From Ardenticatenales bacterium (GTDB lineage: Bacteria > Chloroflexota > Anaerolineae > Ardenticatenales > Ardenticatenaceae): a DNA stretch of 11,426 nt. This document shows, in pieces, positions 1 to 7,301 of this stretch. Position numbers and translations under genes: made by a program. The notes under the pieces were generated by a model. It made no database searches, was not told where the DNA came from, and saw only the letters and a list, made by a program, of their open reading frames with translations. Location: assembly GCA_013812995.1 (NCBI GenBank), contig JACCSL010000998.1, forward strand, positions 1-11,426, written 5' to 3'. The number at the start of each line of letters is the position of its first letter. Position 1 is the stretch's first letter.

Positions 1-566
1 GCGCCAAAGCGCTCCTCCATGAAGTTGCGCGTGGGCTCGGGCAGGGGGCTACCACCACCCTTGCTCTGGCTCAACCGCTGCTCGAACGGATCGCCCGCCT
101 CGAAGCTGCCATCGCCCTTGGCCTGAATAAGCGGGTGGATGGCCGGGTGTCGCCAGAGCTGGCGCTGCGTGAGCGGGGTAATGGCATAGCGTTGCACCGT
201 CTCCGGCGAGGTGGCGGGCATGGAGACGACCTGTGCCGCGACGCGATCCGCCTCCTGCTCATAGTTGTCATAGGGGGAGCCAACCAGCAGCTTGCTCTGG
301 ATGGCGTAGAGCGGACGGCTGGTGGAGCGCTGGGGTTGACTATGGCCGGTCATCCGCAGGACGGATTGATTCCCAACCATTCGCTGAAGTTGAAGGATCG
401 CCTCGGGCGGGGCAGCCGGGGGATTTGCCAGCGCGCGTTGCAGAAGGGGAACGTCCAAGCTCGAGGAGTCGAACCCTGCGCCTAGCTCGGGGCCGATCTC
501 TGGTGTCTTCTCGTGCACAGCCGCTTTTTTGCTTTCCGATTTTGCCTGCTGCTCGCTCTCAGCCAT
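1..566 (-). CDS. DUF4157 (eCIS core domain) protein, N-terminal part, runs off left edge
   Basis: An open frame reads on the minus strand from ATG at 566 to the window edge: 188 codons, no stop, 3' end missing. An upstream AGGGTGA supports the start. Residues 1-55 are polar and low in complexity. A short leader motif, LQLQRMVGNQSV, lies near 58-69. Residues 89-112 carry the hallmark IQSKLLVGSPYDNYEQEADR, and residues 173-188 carry SPLPEPTRNFMEERFG, which is how the DUF4157 domain begins. The HExxH-like motif usual in this domain would lie beyond the edge. Family knowledge: DUF4157 proteins are often linked to extracellular contractile injection systems, as cargo or toxin N-termini, but also occur apart from them. 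No sheath, tube or baseplate gene is visible here, so the role is unproven. There is no signal peptide. The family call is secure; the function and the C-terminal domain are unknown. Confidence 0.85.
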   Translation of the reverse strand, partial: MAESEQQAKSESKKAAVHEKTPEIGPELGAGFDSSSLDVPLLQRALANPPAAPPEAILQLQRMVGNQSVLRMTGHSQPQRSTSRPLYAIQSKLLVGSPYDNYEQEADRVAAQVVSMPATSPETVQRYAITPLTQRQLWRHPAIHPLIQAKGDGSFEAGDPFEQRLSQSKGGGSPLPEPTRNFMEERFG

Positions 567-803
567 CGTACTTCACCCTGTTTCGAGGTATGGCCCTGGC
601 AGCTAGTCAGGCTGGGGAGATAGCTAGACGGAACGCAGCAGCCGGGCGCTATAGATTTGGAATCGTGCAGACAAATGAGCGAGTGAGGCATCGAAATTGG
701 GGGATGACAACGGAAGAACGACCAACGAAAGGAGGGTTCTTAACACACGATGCGATATGATACCCATTTCTGAGGTGGCTATCAAGTAGCCAGAAAGTCA
801 GAC
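567..803. other. Intergenic stretch without a gene
   Basis: This is the upstream region of the leftward DUF4157 gene. I see no convincing ORF: the plus-strand ATG near 750 gives only seven codons. A weak minus-strand promoter-like pair (TTGTCT with TATAGC, spacing 15) lies about 100 bases upstream of the start codon, but the spacing is short and I do not call it. Confidence 0.5.
795..803. repeat. Left copy of target-site direct repeat
   Basis: AAGTCAGAC abuts the left TIR and matches 966-974 (AAGTCAGGC) in 8 of 9 positions, the first seven exactly. The single mismatch suggests a duplication that has since drifted. Confidence 0.6.
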
Positions 804-965
804 CAGGGCTTCTTAAAAGTCGGACCCGACCTCCCGACCTGTGGAGGGAGGCCCTCTCCCCGGCTTTCAGCCGCCCCTCTCCCGATTTCGGGAGAGGGGA
901 CACTGAGCGAAGCGACGTGGGGGAGAGGGCCATGCTCGCAGAACCGCGACTTTTAAGAAGCCCTG
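804..965. mobile_element. MITE-like element, 162 bp, 19-bp perfect TIRs
   Basis: The terminal sequence CAGGGCTTCTTAAAAGTCG at 804-822 is exactly reverse-complementary to 947-965. The element encodes nothing plausible and is flanked by near-identical 9-bp direct repeats (795-803 AAGTCAGAC, 966-974 AAGTCAGGC), as expected of a target-site duplication. Its interior is rich in nested palindromes. This fits a miniature inverted-repeat element mobilised in trans by a transposase elsewhere in the genome. The family cannot be named from the ends alone. It ends 19 bp after the minC stop and could act as a bidirectional stem-loop 3' end. Confidence 0.75.
850..931. repeat. Nested palindromic core inside the MITE
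   Basis: An outer perfect 12-bp inverted repeat (GGCCCTCTCCCC at 850-861 with 920-931) encloses a perfect 11-bp hairpin (CCCCTCTCCCG at 874-884 with 889-899, loop ATTT). The GAGCGAAGCGAC segment lies at 905-916. This CCCTCTCCC/GGGAGAGGG core with a GAGCGAAGCGA segment resembles a dispersed bacterial repeat that often yields spurious short ORFs, from memory. Transcribed RNA would fold strongly from either strand. Confidence 0.7.
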
Positions 966-974
966 AAGTCAGGC
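966..974. repeat. Right copy of target-site direct repeat
   Basis: AAGTCAGGC abuts the right TIR and pairs with the copy at 795-803. It lies between the element and the minC stop codon at 985-987. Confidence 0.6.
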
Positions 975-984
975 GGGGGAGGAG

Positions 985-1698
985 CTATTTCTTGCCGGGC
1001 CAGGCCTCAACCACAATACCCCCCTGATGAATACGCGCCACTTCGGGACTCTGCTGGAGGCGCTGCCAGGGGCGGAGGCGACCCTGGCCCTTGCTCTCCG
1101 GGGCAATGGCGATCTTGTCGCTGATGCGCAACTGCATGGGGGAGAGCTTCAGCGCGCAGACCATTGCCCGCGCATCTCCCATCGCCCCGGCATGGACGAC
1201 GCCGCGCAGTGAGCCCCAGACCACCACATCGCCCCCGGCTACGATCTCTGCCCCGGGGTTGACATCGCCCAGCACGATGATCGCGCCGGGGTGGCGCACG
1301 ATCTGACCACTTCGTAGTGTGCGTCGCACCAGCAGGGCATCGACGCTTTCCTCGGGGATGGCGGTGCTCGGGCGGCTATTGGCGACAGCAACATCTAACG
1401 GAACCACGAAGGGCAACTCGACCTCGGCGGCAATGGCCGCCGCGCGGGTCTCATCGGCGGAACTGCGCAGCCCCTGAAGCTGTACCTCCCACTCCTCCAG
1501 CAGCACGCGCAATTCCTGAAGTTCCTCCTCGTTCAACACCCGCTCCCCCACATCCAGCGTCACGCTTGCGCCCTTGAAGAAGGGCCCGGATTGTTCCAGG
1601 TAGCTGCGTAGCATTGCCAGGATGGACGGATTATCGTCTTCCGGGGGAAGGATCAGGACGAGACCATCGCGTTCTCCTTTGACGGCTATGCTACTCAT
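985..1698 (-). CDS. minC: Septum site-determining protein MinC
   Basis: A 237-residue protein. MinC inhibits FtsZ polymerisation away from mid-cell and is normally recruited to the membrane by MinD. Residues 1-100 fit a divergent MinC N-terminal (FtsZ-binding) domain. Residues 119-205 are a typical MinC C-terminal beta-helix, with RSGQ at 129-132 and the glycine-rich run GDVNPGAEIVAGGDVVVWGS at 144-163. The ATG overlaps the mrdA stop as ATGA, and the Shine-Dalgarno GGAGGAG lies within the last codons of mrdA, so translation is likely coupled. It is the last gene of the mre cluster. Linkage of mre and min genes is known in other bacteria (mreBCD-minCD in Bacillus), but no minD follows here: the next thing downstream is the MITE. 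Length is normal for the family and I see no damage. Confidence 0.92.
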   Translation of the reverse strand: MSSIAVKGERDGLVLILPPEDDNPSILAMLRSYLEQSGPFFKGASVTLDVGERVLNEEELQELRVLLEEWEVQLQGLRSSADETRAAAIAAEVELPFVVPLDVAVANSRPSTAIPEESVDALLVRRTLRSGQIVRHPGAIIVLGDVNPGAEIVAGGDVVVWGSLRGVVHAGAMGDARAMVCALKLSPMQLRISDKIAIAPESKGQGRLRPWQRLQQSPEVARIHQGGIVVEAWPGKK

Positions 1699-3851
1699 GG
1701 CTCCTCCTGAATAGGCGCAACTGCCGGGCTAACTTCTACAGGGGGCGGCATCGTGGGCGTGGGCGGTGGCGGAACAGGTCGGGCGGAGTCGAGCGGGCGC
1801 TGGCTGAAGTAGTAATCGATGATCCGGCGCGCGATGGGTGCCGCCACCTCCGAGCCCTGAATCACCGTCTCGCCATTGCCGTGGACGAAGACCACCAGAG
1901 CAATCTCTGGGTTTTCGTAGGGGGCGAAGGCGGTAAACCACGCGTGGGTAAGCTGGTTGCCATCCTTGTCCCGCTTACAGTCGAAGGTACCATCCTCCTT
2001 GGTGATAACGGGGCAGTACTCGGCCGTCCCGGTCTTGCCTGCCACGCTGACCGCCACATCGCGGAAGGAGATGCGGGCGGTGCCATCCTCCCACGAGGTC
2101 GCGCCGTGCATTCCCTCCGCGACAATCGCCAGATGCTCCGCTGGGACATTGGCCCGCCGGAGCACGCGGGGCTGGAACGACTGCACCACATTCCCCTGTG
2201 CATCCTGAATCTGGTAGACCAGTTGAGGCTCGTAGAGCGTGCCTCCGTTCGCGATGGCGGTGGTAGCATTGAGGATTTGCAGCGGGGTGACTAGCACATC
2301 CCCCTGGCCGATGCTCATATTGTAGGTATCACCGGTCACCCAGCTTTCCTGCTTGGATAGCCGTTTCCACTGCCGCGTCGGAACGTGGCCGCTGGACTCG
2401 CCCGGCAGGCGAATGCGGGTAGGTTCGCCCAGCCCGAAGGCCACCGCCCACTTGGCAAGCGCCACATCCCCCAGCCCTCGGAACTGATCCAGGTAGCCGC
2501 CTCCCACCTCATAGAAGAAAACGTCGCACGAGTGCGCGAGGGCGTCCACAACGTTCTCATCACCGTGCCCTGTCTCAAGCCAGCAGACGAAGGGCTGGGC
2601 CAGCTCCATCGCCAGAGCGGGATCGTTCAGCACGTTCTCGTTGGGAAGGTAGATAATCCCCGGGTCCTTGATGGTCGTGGTACGGTCAATAATCCCGTCC
2701 GCCAGCGCCCCCGCCGCCGGGATAATCTTGAAGATGGAGCCCGGCGGATAGACACCGCTGATAGCGCGGTTGAACATCGGTTTCTGCGGGTTCTCGCTGA
2801 GCTGCTGAAACTGTGTGGGATCAATGGTGCCCACGAAAAGATTGTTGTCGTAGGCAGGCAGGGAGACCATCGCCAGCACCTCACCGGTGTTCGGGTTCAT
2901 CACGATAGCCACACCCTCCAGGCTGCCTACCCCGTTGAGCCCCTCCTGGAGCACCTCTGTGATCACCTTCTGGAGTTCGGAATCTATCGTGAGGAAGAGG
3001 TTGTGCCCGGGGATGGCCGGTTGCTGCTCAATCACGCGCACCTGTCGCCCGACAACGTTTCGCTCCACCGTCCGCACACCCCGCGTGCCACGTAGTGCCT
3101 CCTCATACCCGGACTCAATGCCCGCCACGCCGATGCGATCGGTGGGAAGATAGCGATTCGTCGTGAAGCGTGTTTGCCGCTCCAGCCGCTCCTTGGGGAT
3201 GGGCAGCTCGTACCCCAGCAGGTGAGCGTAGAGGGAGCCATAAAGGTACTCGCGTTGCGACTCGGAAACGATGGTAAGGCCGGGCAGATTGATGCTGTGC
3301 TCCATCACCGTGAAGGCGGCGTCGCGCGGGATATCCTTCTGTATCGTGATGGGGCGGTACGGTGCGGTGATGAGTGCCTCGCTGAAGCACTCGAAGAGTT
3401 TGCCCGCCTGGCAGAGTTTATCAATATCTTCGGAGAGCAACTGCCCGGATGCCTGGTTGAAGGCCGCTCTCAATTGACTGGTATGGTTGCCTGCCGGAAG
3501 CGGAATCTGGAGCAGCTCTGCCACCTCGGTCAGCATTGACCCTGCCCGCCGCCACTCCTCCTCGCCCCATAGCAGCCACGTCTCATTGACCACTCGTGCG
3601 GGCAGCAGTGTCGCGCGGAAACTGGGGCGATTCCGTACCACGATGCGGCCCTGGCGATCATAGATGACGCCGCGCGGCGCGTCGATGGTCTCCGGGGCGA
3701 TGCTGTTCTGCTGAGAGAGCGTCTGATAGGTGCTCCCCCCCAGAACCTGGATTCGCCATAGCTGGACCGTGAGCAGGCCAAACGCCAGCACCACCAGCAC
3801 TTGAAAAAGGAAGAGTCGCTGACGAACTTGTTGCTGGGTCATCGGGACCAC
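1695..3851 (-). CDS. mrdA: Penicillin-binding protein 2 (elongasome transpeptidase)
   Basis: A class B PBP that cross-links peptidoglycan during side-wall elongation together with RodA and MreBCD. One N-terminal membrane segment spans about residues 13-30. A dimerisation or pedestal region follows, with DAPRGVIYDRQGRI at 57-70. The transpeptidase domain spans about 285-685, with the active-site motif SIFK (Ser372, Lys375), second motif SCD (441-443) and KTG (606-608). An SxD second motif is common in PBP2, as opposed to SxN in PBP3. A proline-rich tail covers about 690-706. The GTG at 3851 follows AAAAGG with 7-base spacing and overlaps mreD by 13 bases. ATG at 3842 is the alternative: it overlaps the mreD stop as ATGA but is poorly spaced from a ribosome site. 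All catalytic motifs are intact. Confidence 0.95.
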   Translation of the reverse strand: MVPMTQQQVRQRLFLFQVLVVLAFGLLTVQLWRIQVLGGSTYQTLSQQNSIAPETIDAPRGVIYDRQGRIVVRNRPSFRATLLPARVVNETWLLWGEEEWRRAGSMLTEVAELLQIPLPAGNHTSQLRAAFNQASGQLLSEDIDKLCQAGKLFECFSEALITAPYRPITIQKDIPRDAAFTVMEHSINLPGLTIVSESQREYLYGSLYAHLLGYELPIPKERLERQTRFTTNRYLPTDRIGVAGIESGYEEALRGTRGVRTVERNVVGRQVRVIEQQPAIPGHNLFLTIDSELQKVITEVLQEGLNGVGSLEGVAIVMNPNTGEVLAMVSLPAYDNNLFVGTIDPTQFQQLSENPQKPMFNRAISGVYPPGSIFKIIPAAGALADGIIDRTTTIKDPGIIYLPNENVLNDPALAMELAQPFVCWLETGHGDENVVDALAHSCDVFFYEVGGGYLDQFRGLGDVALAKWAVAFGLGEPTRIRLPGESSGHVPTRQWKRLSKQESWVTGDTYNMSIGQGDVLVTPLQILNATTAIANGGTLYEPQLVYQIQDAQGNVVQSFQPRVLRRANVPAEHLAIVAEGMHGATSWEDGTARISFRDVAVSVAGKTGTAEYCPVITKEDGTFDCKRDKDGNQLTHAWFTAFAPYENPEIALVVFVHGNGETVIQGSEVAAPIARRIIDYYFSQRPLDSARPVPPPPTPTMPPPVEVSPAVAPIQEEP

Positions 3852-4336
3852 TCAATTGCCTTTTCACCCGCCATATCGCTGACTCGGCGCAGGAGGGGAA
3901 AGAGAGGAAGGATAAGCAGCGCATCCAGGATGGTTGCCGGGAGGAGGCGCGAGGTCAGGTTGGTCCATGTAACATCCCACCCCAGGCTTTCCATCATCAC
4001 CATTGCCACCAGGTGAAAGAGAGGCGAGGCCAGGAACATCACGCCCACGGGCAGCCACAGCGACGGGCGAAAGAGGGCCACCTCGATCAGCCCCGTAACA
4101 AAGGCTGTCACCAGAAGCGCTACCAGGAAGGTGCCAAGGGGAGCGCTGGAAAGAAGATCAAGCAGCAGGCCGCCGAAGAAGGCCCAGAGCAATCCCTCGC
4201 GCCCGCTGCGCAGCAGGCTCCAACTGACGATGATCGCCAGCATCAGATTGGGATGCACGCCCCCGACTGTTACCCGCGAGAGCACCGTGCTCTGAAGGAG
4301 GACAGCAACGACCAGTAGGCCCATCCAGGGCGTCAT
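3839..4336 (-). CDS. mreD: Rod shape-determining membrane protein MreD
   Basis: A 165-residue, very hydrophobic protein with about five predicted membrane segments, near residues 5-20, 28-42, 48-64, 68-88 and 95-115, and a further hydrophobic stretch at 132-150. MreD is an integral membrane part of the rod complex that links MreC to the wall-synthesis machinery. The sequence is poorly conserved across the family, so the call rests on size, topology and the invariant position between mreC and mrdA. The ATG overlaps the mreC stop as ATGA, and a GGAGGA lies 9 bases upstream inside mreC, so coupling is likely. Confidence 0.88.
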   Translation of the reverse strand: MTPWMGLLVVAVLLQSTVLSRVTVGGVHPNLMLAIIVSWSLLRSGREGLLWAFFGGLLLDLLSSAPLGTFLVALLVTAFVTGLIEVALFRPSLWLPVGVMFLASPLFHLVAMVMMESLGWDVTWTNLTSRLLPATILDALLILPLFPLLRRVSDMAGEKAIEWSR

Positions 4337-5190
4337 GGCGCAACTTCCTCCTCGGATACCTGGGTAAAGGAGCGGATCACGAACACATACTCCAACTGGG
4401 AAAAATCAATCGTTGGGCGAATCACGGCTTCCTGCCAGGGGTTGATGTCACTTCGCTCGACGGACTCGACCACGCCAATCACCAGACCCTTGGGAAATTG
4501 CCCACCCAGTCCCGCCGTCAGCACCACATCGTTAGGCTCGACCCGCTCCTCGTGGGGGATGTAGCGCATGACCAGACCCTGGCGGGTTCCCTCCACCACG
4601 CCCCCAGCGCGGCCCTGCTGCACCACGGCGGTAATGCGGCTGGTGTCATCCGTGATGAGGAGTACCTTCGCCCAGCCCTGGCCCGACTCCAGCACGCGAC
4701 CCACCAACCCGTACGCCGTGATGACACTCATCCCCGGCTCCACCCCGGACTCTTTGCCCTGGTTGATGCGAACCGACTGGACCAGATTACTGACCTCCTG
4801 ACCTACCACGGCTGCGGGAGACCCCTGCGAGATGATCTCCGCGACTTCCAGTGTGTAGTTCGGGTGACCCTCCTGGAAGCCAAGTAGATCGCGCAGACGC
4901 TCGTTCTCCGTCTGTAGCTCTGTCAGCTGTACATGGACCAGCGCCAGGCTGTCGAGTTGCTGGCGCAGGGCCTCGTTTTCGTCGCGGAGCCGCCCGATAT
5001 CACCGATCGAGGTAAAAAGCCCTCCAATGGTTCGCGTCAGCGTGGAGAGCCCAAACTCGGCGGGCATGACCAGGCGCTGCCCAAAATCTTGAGGGCGCTC
5101 CATGCGCGCTCCCTGGTCAAGCACAATGAGCAGCAGCGCGAAGAAGAGCATCGCGAGGAGGATAATAAAGTGGCTTCGCACTCTTATCAT
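4333..5190 (-). CDS. mreC: Rod shape-determining protein MreC
   Basis: A 285-residue bitopic membrane protein that bridges cytoplasmic MreB filaments and periplasmic or extracellular PBP2. It has a short basic N-terminus, one membrane segment at about 7-25, a coiled coil at about 65-104 (including LQTENERLRDLLGF), and then the paired beta-barrel domain at about 112-272, with GKESGVEPGMSVIT at 145-158 and GLVGRVLESG at 161-170. ATG at 5190 follows AAGG by about 9 bases. It starts 80 bases after mreB, and that gap contains a hairpin that could lower its expression relative to mreB. Length and domain order are ordinary for the family. Confidence 0.94.
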   Translation of the reverse strand: MIRVRSHFIILLAMLFFALLLIVLDQGARMERPQDFGQRLVMPAEFGLSTLTRTIGGLFTSIGDIGRLRDENEALRQQLDSLALVHVQLTELQTENERLRDLLGFQEGHPNYTLEVAEIISQGSPAAVVGQEVSNLVQSVRINQGKESGVEPGMSVITAYGLVGRVLESGQGWAKVLLITDDTSRITAVVQQGRAGGVVEGTRQGLVMRYIPHEERVEPNDVVLTAGLGGQFPKGLVIGVVESVERSDINPWQEAVIRPTIDFSQLEYVFVIRSFTQVSEEEVAP

Positions 5191-5208
5191 GACTGGAACC
5201 TTGAATGG

Positions 5209-5243
5209 AAAAGCGGTGTCCCGACCCTGGCCGGGAACACCGC
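5209..5243 (-). terminator. Terminator-like hairpin between mreB and mreC
   Basis: On the minus strand an 11-bp stem with one bulged base (plus-strand arms 5213-5223 GCGGTGTCCCG and 5232-5243 CGGGAACACCGC, 8-base loop) is followed by TTTT (complement of 5209-5212). The short T run suggests partial termination or an mRNA-stabilising stem rather than a full stop, because mreC to minC have no other obvious promoter. Confidence 0.55.
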
Positions 5244-5270
5244 TCCTCTGAAATCAGCCTGATCGGATGG

Positions 5271-6332
5271 CTAGTGCGGCTGGACAGCCCGTTGCGTGGG
5301 CGAGAGGACCTTGCGGTGCGTGTCGAAGTTTTCGAGAACTCGGCCAGCGCCTCGTACCACACAGGCGAGCGGATCATCCGCTACATAGACGTTAATCCTG
5401 GTCTCCTCGGTGAGCCGCTGGGCCAGCCCCTGGAGCAGTGCCCCGCCACCTGCCAGCGCAATTCCATTCTCCATCAGGTCGGAGACGAGTTCGGGCGGGG
5501 TCTGGTCGATGGTGGCGCGCACGGCATCCACGATGGTGGACACCGGACCGCTGAGGGCCTCGCGAATCTCGATGCTGCTCACCGTGACAGCCTCGGGGAG
5601 GCCGGTGATGAGGTTGCGTCCGCGCAGTGTCATCGTCTGCTCTTCCTCCAGCGGGTAGGCCGAGCCAATCAGCTTCTTGGTCTCTTCGGCCATCCGCTCT
5701 CCGATGAGCAGGTTATACTTTTGCCGGGCGTAGTTGATGATCTCCTGGTCCAGTTCGTCGCCCGCCACCCGGATAGAGGTGTTGACAACGATACCGCCCA
5801 GCGCGCAGACGGCGACTTCCGTCGTCCCGCCGCCAATGTCGATCACCATTGAGCCAATCGAGTCCATCACCGGGAGCCCGGCCCCGATGGCGGCGGCCAT
5901 CGGTTGCTCGATCAGATACGCCTCGCGGGCACCCGCTGCCAGAGCCGCGTCCCGCACAGCCCGCTTCTCGACCTCGGTCACACCACCGGGAATACCGATG
6001 ACGATTCGCGGCGAGGGGCGCGGGTTCAGGAGGCTCGTGTGAACCTTCCTGATAAAATAGTTCAACATCCGCTCAGTCACCACAAAATCGGAGATGACCC
6101 CATCGCGCAGGGGACGAATGGCGATAATGCTGGCCGGGGTGCGGCCCACCATTTCTTTCGCCTCTGCCCCGATGGCAAGGACTTTCTTACTGGGTTTTTC
6201 AATTGCTACGACTGAGGGTTCGTTGATGACGATGCCTTGACCTCGGACCATGACCAGTGTGTTGGCGGTTCCCAAGTCAATGGCAATATCACGCGAGAAC
6301 AATCCCATCAGCCAGGAGAGTGGGTTCAGCAT
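5271..6332 (-). CDS. mreB: Rod shape-determining protein MreB (bacterial actin)
   Basis: A 353-residue actin-fold ATPase whose membrane-bound filaments orient side-wall synthesis. The N-terminal segment NPLSWLMGLFS (residues 3-13) looks like the amphipathic membrane-binding helix. Phosphate-1 motif DLGTANT is at 19-25, phosphate-2 motif DIGGGTTEV at 165-173 and the adenosine motif LAGGGALLQGL at 293-303. IGIPGGVTEVEKRAVRDAA at 112-130 is typical of MreB. ATG at 6332 has CGGAGG 8 bases upstream. It heads the cluster with its own upstream region, cut off from rplY by a terminator. The C-terminal tail after about 338 is slightly longer than usual and polar. Confidence 0.97.
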   Translation of the reverse strand: MLNPLSWLMGLFSRDIAIDLGTANTLVMVRGQGIVINEPSVVAIEKPSKKVLAIGAEAKEMVGRTPASIIAIRPLRDGVISDFVVTERMLNYFIRKVHTSLLNPRPSPRIVIGIPGGVTEVEKRAVRDAALAAGAREAYLIEQPMAAAIGAGLPVMDSIGSMVIDIGGGTTEVAVCALGGIVVNTSIRVAGDELDQEIINYARQKYNLLIGERMAEETKKLIGSAYPLEEEQTMTLRGRNLITGLPEAVTVSSIEIREALSGPVSTIVDAVRATIDQTPPELVSDLMENGIALAGGGALLQGLAQRLTEETRINVYVADDPLACVVRGAGRVLENFDTHRKVLSPTQRAVQPH

Positions 6333-6383
6333 ACAGTTAGCCTCCGAAAGGCTGAGGTGGGGGAAACAAATAGTTTCATAAAC

Positions 6384-6414
6384 ATAGTAGCACGGTCAGC
6401 AGGGCAGAGTGCAA
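6384..6414 (-). promoter_or_regulatory. Possible mreB promoter
   Basis: Reading the minus strand, TTGCAC (6414-6409) is followed 19 bases later by TACTAT (6389-6384), preceded by TGC, which gives an extended -10. It lies about 50 bases upstream of the mreB start and downstream of the rplY terminator, where a promoter is required. The spacing is longer than ideal. Confidence 0.35.
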
Positions 6415-6460
6415 TTCATCAAGCGAAGCCTGCCACTGAGGCGGTGCCGGTAGGCACACA

Positions 6461-6498
6461 AAAGGGCAGAGCGTGCCGATTTGGCACAACTCTGCCCT
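6461..6498 (-). terminator. Intrinsic terminator of rplY
   Basis: On the minus strand a 9-bp stem AGGGCAGAG/CTCTGCCCT (arms 6490-6498 and 6463-6471) is continued by an inner GTGCC/GGCAC stem (6473-6477 with 6483-6487). TTTTGTGTG follows. It begins about 33 bases after the rplY stop and should insulate mreB from rplY and iscB transcription. Confidence 0.85.
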
Positions 6499-6531
6499 GG
6501 CTGCGCAAGAGAGAGGGTGCCAAGAATGACC

Positions 6532-7185
6532 CTATTCCTCGCCCTCATCCGCCGTCTCGCCTTCACCTTCCGATATTTCGCCCGCCTCACCCGCTTCTGC
6601 CACAGCCTCATCCTCGGCCTCAACCTCGCGGCTGGGGGCAACCAGGGAAACCAGCAGAATGTCGCTGTCATTCATAACCATCACGCCCCGGGGCAGCTTC
6701 AGGTCGGCTACCGTGATGCTCTGACCGATCTCTGTCAGAGCCGAGATGTCGATCTCGACATGGGCAGGCAGTTCGTCCGGCAGCGCTCGAACGGTGAGGC
6801 TGTCCAGCGGGTGCATCATCACCGCCTCGTGATTTTCGACCAGAGCCGACTCCCCAATGATCGAGATGGGAATCTGTGCCTCAATCGGCTGATCCATGCG
6901 AACGGCCAGGAAATCAATGTGGGTAATTTGATGACGGGTGACGTGGCGCTGAACCATGCGTGCGAGCACAGGGTAGCTCTTGCCCTGCACTGCGAGGTCG
7001 ATGACCCGCCCGGTACCAGCCTGGCGTAATGCCTTGTCCAGCTCCTTTCCATTGATCTGGAGGGAAATAGCGCTTGTCAGTGGCCCGCCGTAGACGACCG
7101 CCGGGACGATGCCTTCCTTGCGCAGGCGACTGACCTTCTTGCCCGTCACCTCGCGGTTTTCCGCATTCAACTTAATATGTTCCAT
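6532..7185 (-). CDS. rplY: 50S ribosomal protein bL25, CTC/TL5 type
   Basis: A 217-residue protein that binds 5S rRNA in the central protuberance of the large subunit. Residues 1-94 are the L25 domain, with NAENREVTGKKVSRLRKEG at 7-25, VVYGG at 30-34 and HIDFLAV at 89-95. Residues 97-184 form the second beta domain of the long (CTC/TL5) form. Residues 186-217 are an acidic Glu/Ala/Gly tail. I chose ATG at 7185, not the in-frame start at 7263, because MEHIKLNAEN is where family members begin and CTGGAG sits 9 bases upstream. The extra upstream frame runs through the right-end hairpin of the IscB element. That element now occupies the leader, so rplY expression may depend on read-through or on a promoter within the element. 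Confidence 0.95.
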   Translation of the reverse strand: MEHIKLNAENREVTGKKVSRLRKEGIVPAVVYGGPLTSAISLQINGKELDKALRQAGTGRVIDLAVQGKSYPVLARMVQRHVTRHQITHIDFLAVRMDQPIEAQIPISIIGESALVENHEAVMMHPLDSLTVRALPDELPAHVEIDISALTEIGQSITVADLKLPRGVMVMNDSDILLVSLVAPSREVEAEDEAVAEAGEAGEISEGEGETADEGEE

Positions 7186-7204
7186 AAACGTTAGCTCCAG
7201 GGAA

Positions 7205-7225
7205 CCCCCGGTTTCTAGCCGGGGG
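7205..7225 (-). repeat. Right-end hairpin of the IscB element
   Basis: CCCCCGG (7205-7211) pairs with CCGGGGG (7219-7225); the stem extends inward by a G-T and an A-T pair to a 3-base loop. Its minus-strand context TTCCTCCCCCGG is the style of subterminal palindrome recognised by IS200/IS605 TnpA at right ends. It lies 19 bases upstream of the rplY start and echoes the left-end hairpin at 8876-8897. Confidence 0.7.
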
Positions 7226-7301
7226 AGGAATGGAGCGGCAAGGAGAAGCCCTGTAACGGCCAAGGCTAGTCACTGGGAGATAACTCCCGCCGCAAGAGTG
7301 G

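Noticed and set aside
135..760. Plus-strand ORFs of 116 and 175 codons at the left edge
   Set aside because: They are antisense to the DUF4157 frame, which has clear family motifs. Their products are Arg/Gly/Ala-rich without recognisable content.
649..933. 94-codon minus-strand ORF over the MITE
   Set aside because: Its peptide (SPTSLRSVSPLPKSGEG) is the translation of a dispersed GC-rich repeat, a familiar spurious ORF type, and it crosses a TIR-bounded element.
7186..7263. N-terminal extension of bL25 from the in-frame start at 7263
   Set aside because: The added residues read through the element's right-end hairpin, while MEHIKLNAEN at 7185 matches the family start and has a ribosome site.
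7275..7288. GGGAG/CTCCC small hairpin after iscB as a terminator
   Set aside because: The stem is only 5 bp with no T run on the minus strand, so it is more likely part of the element's right end.
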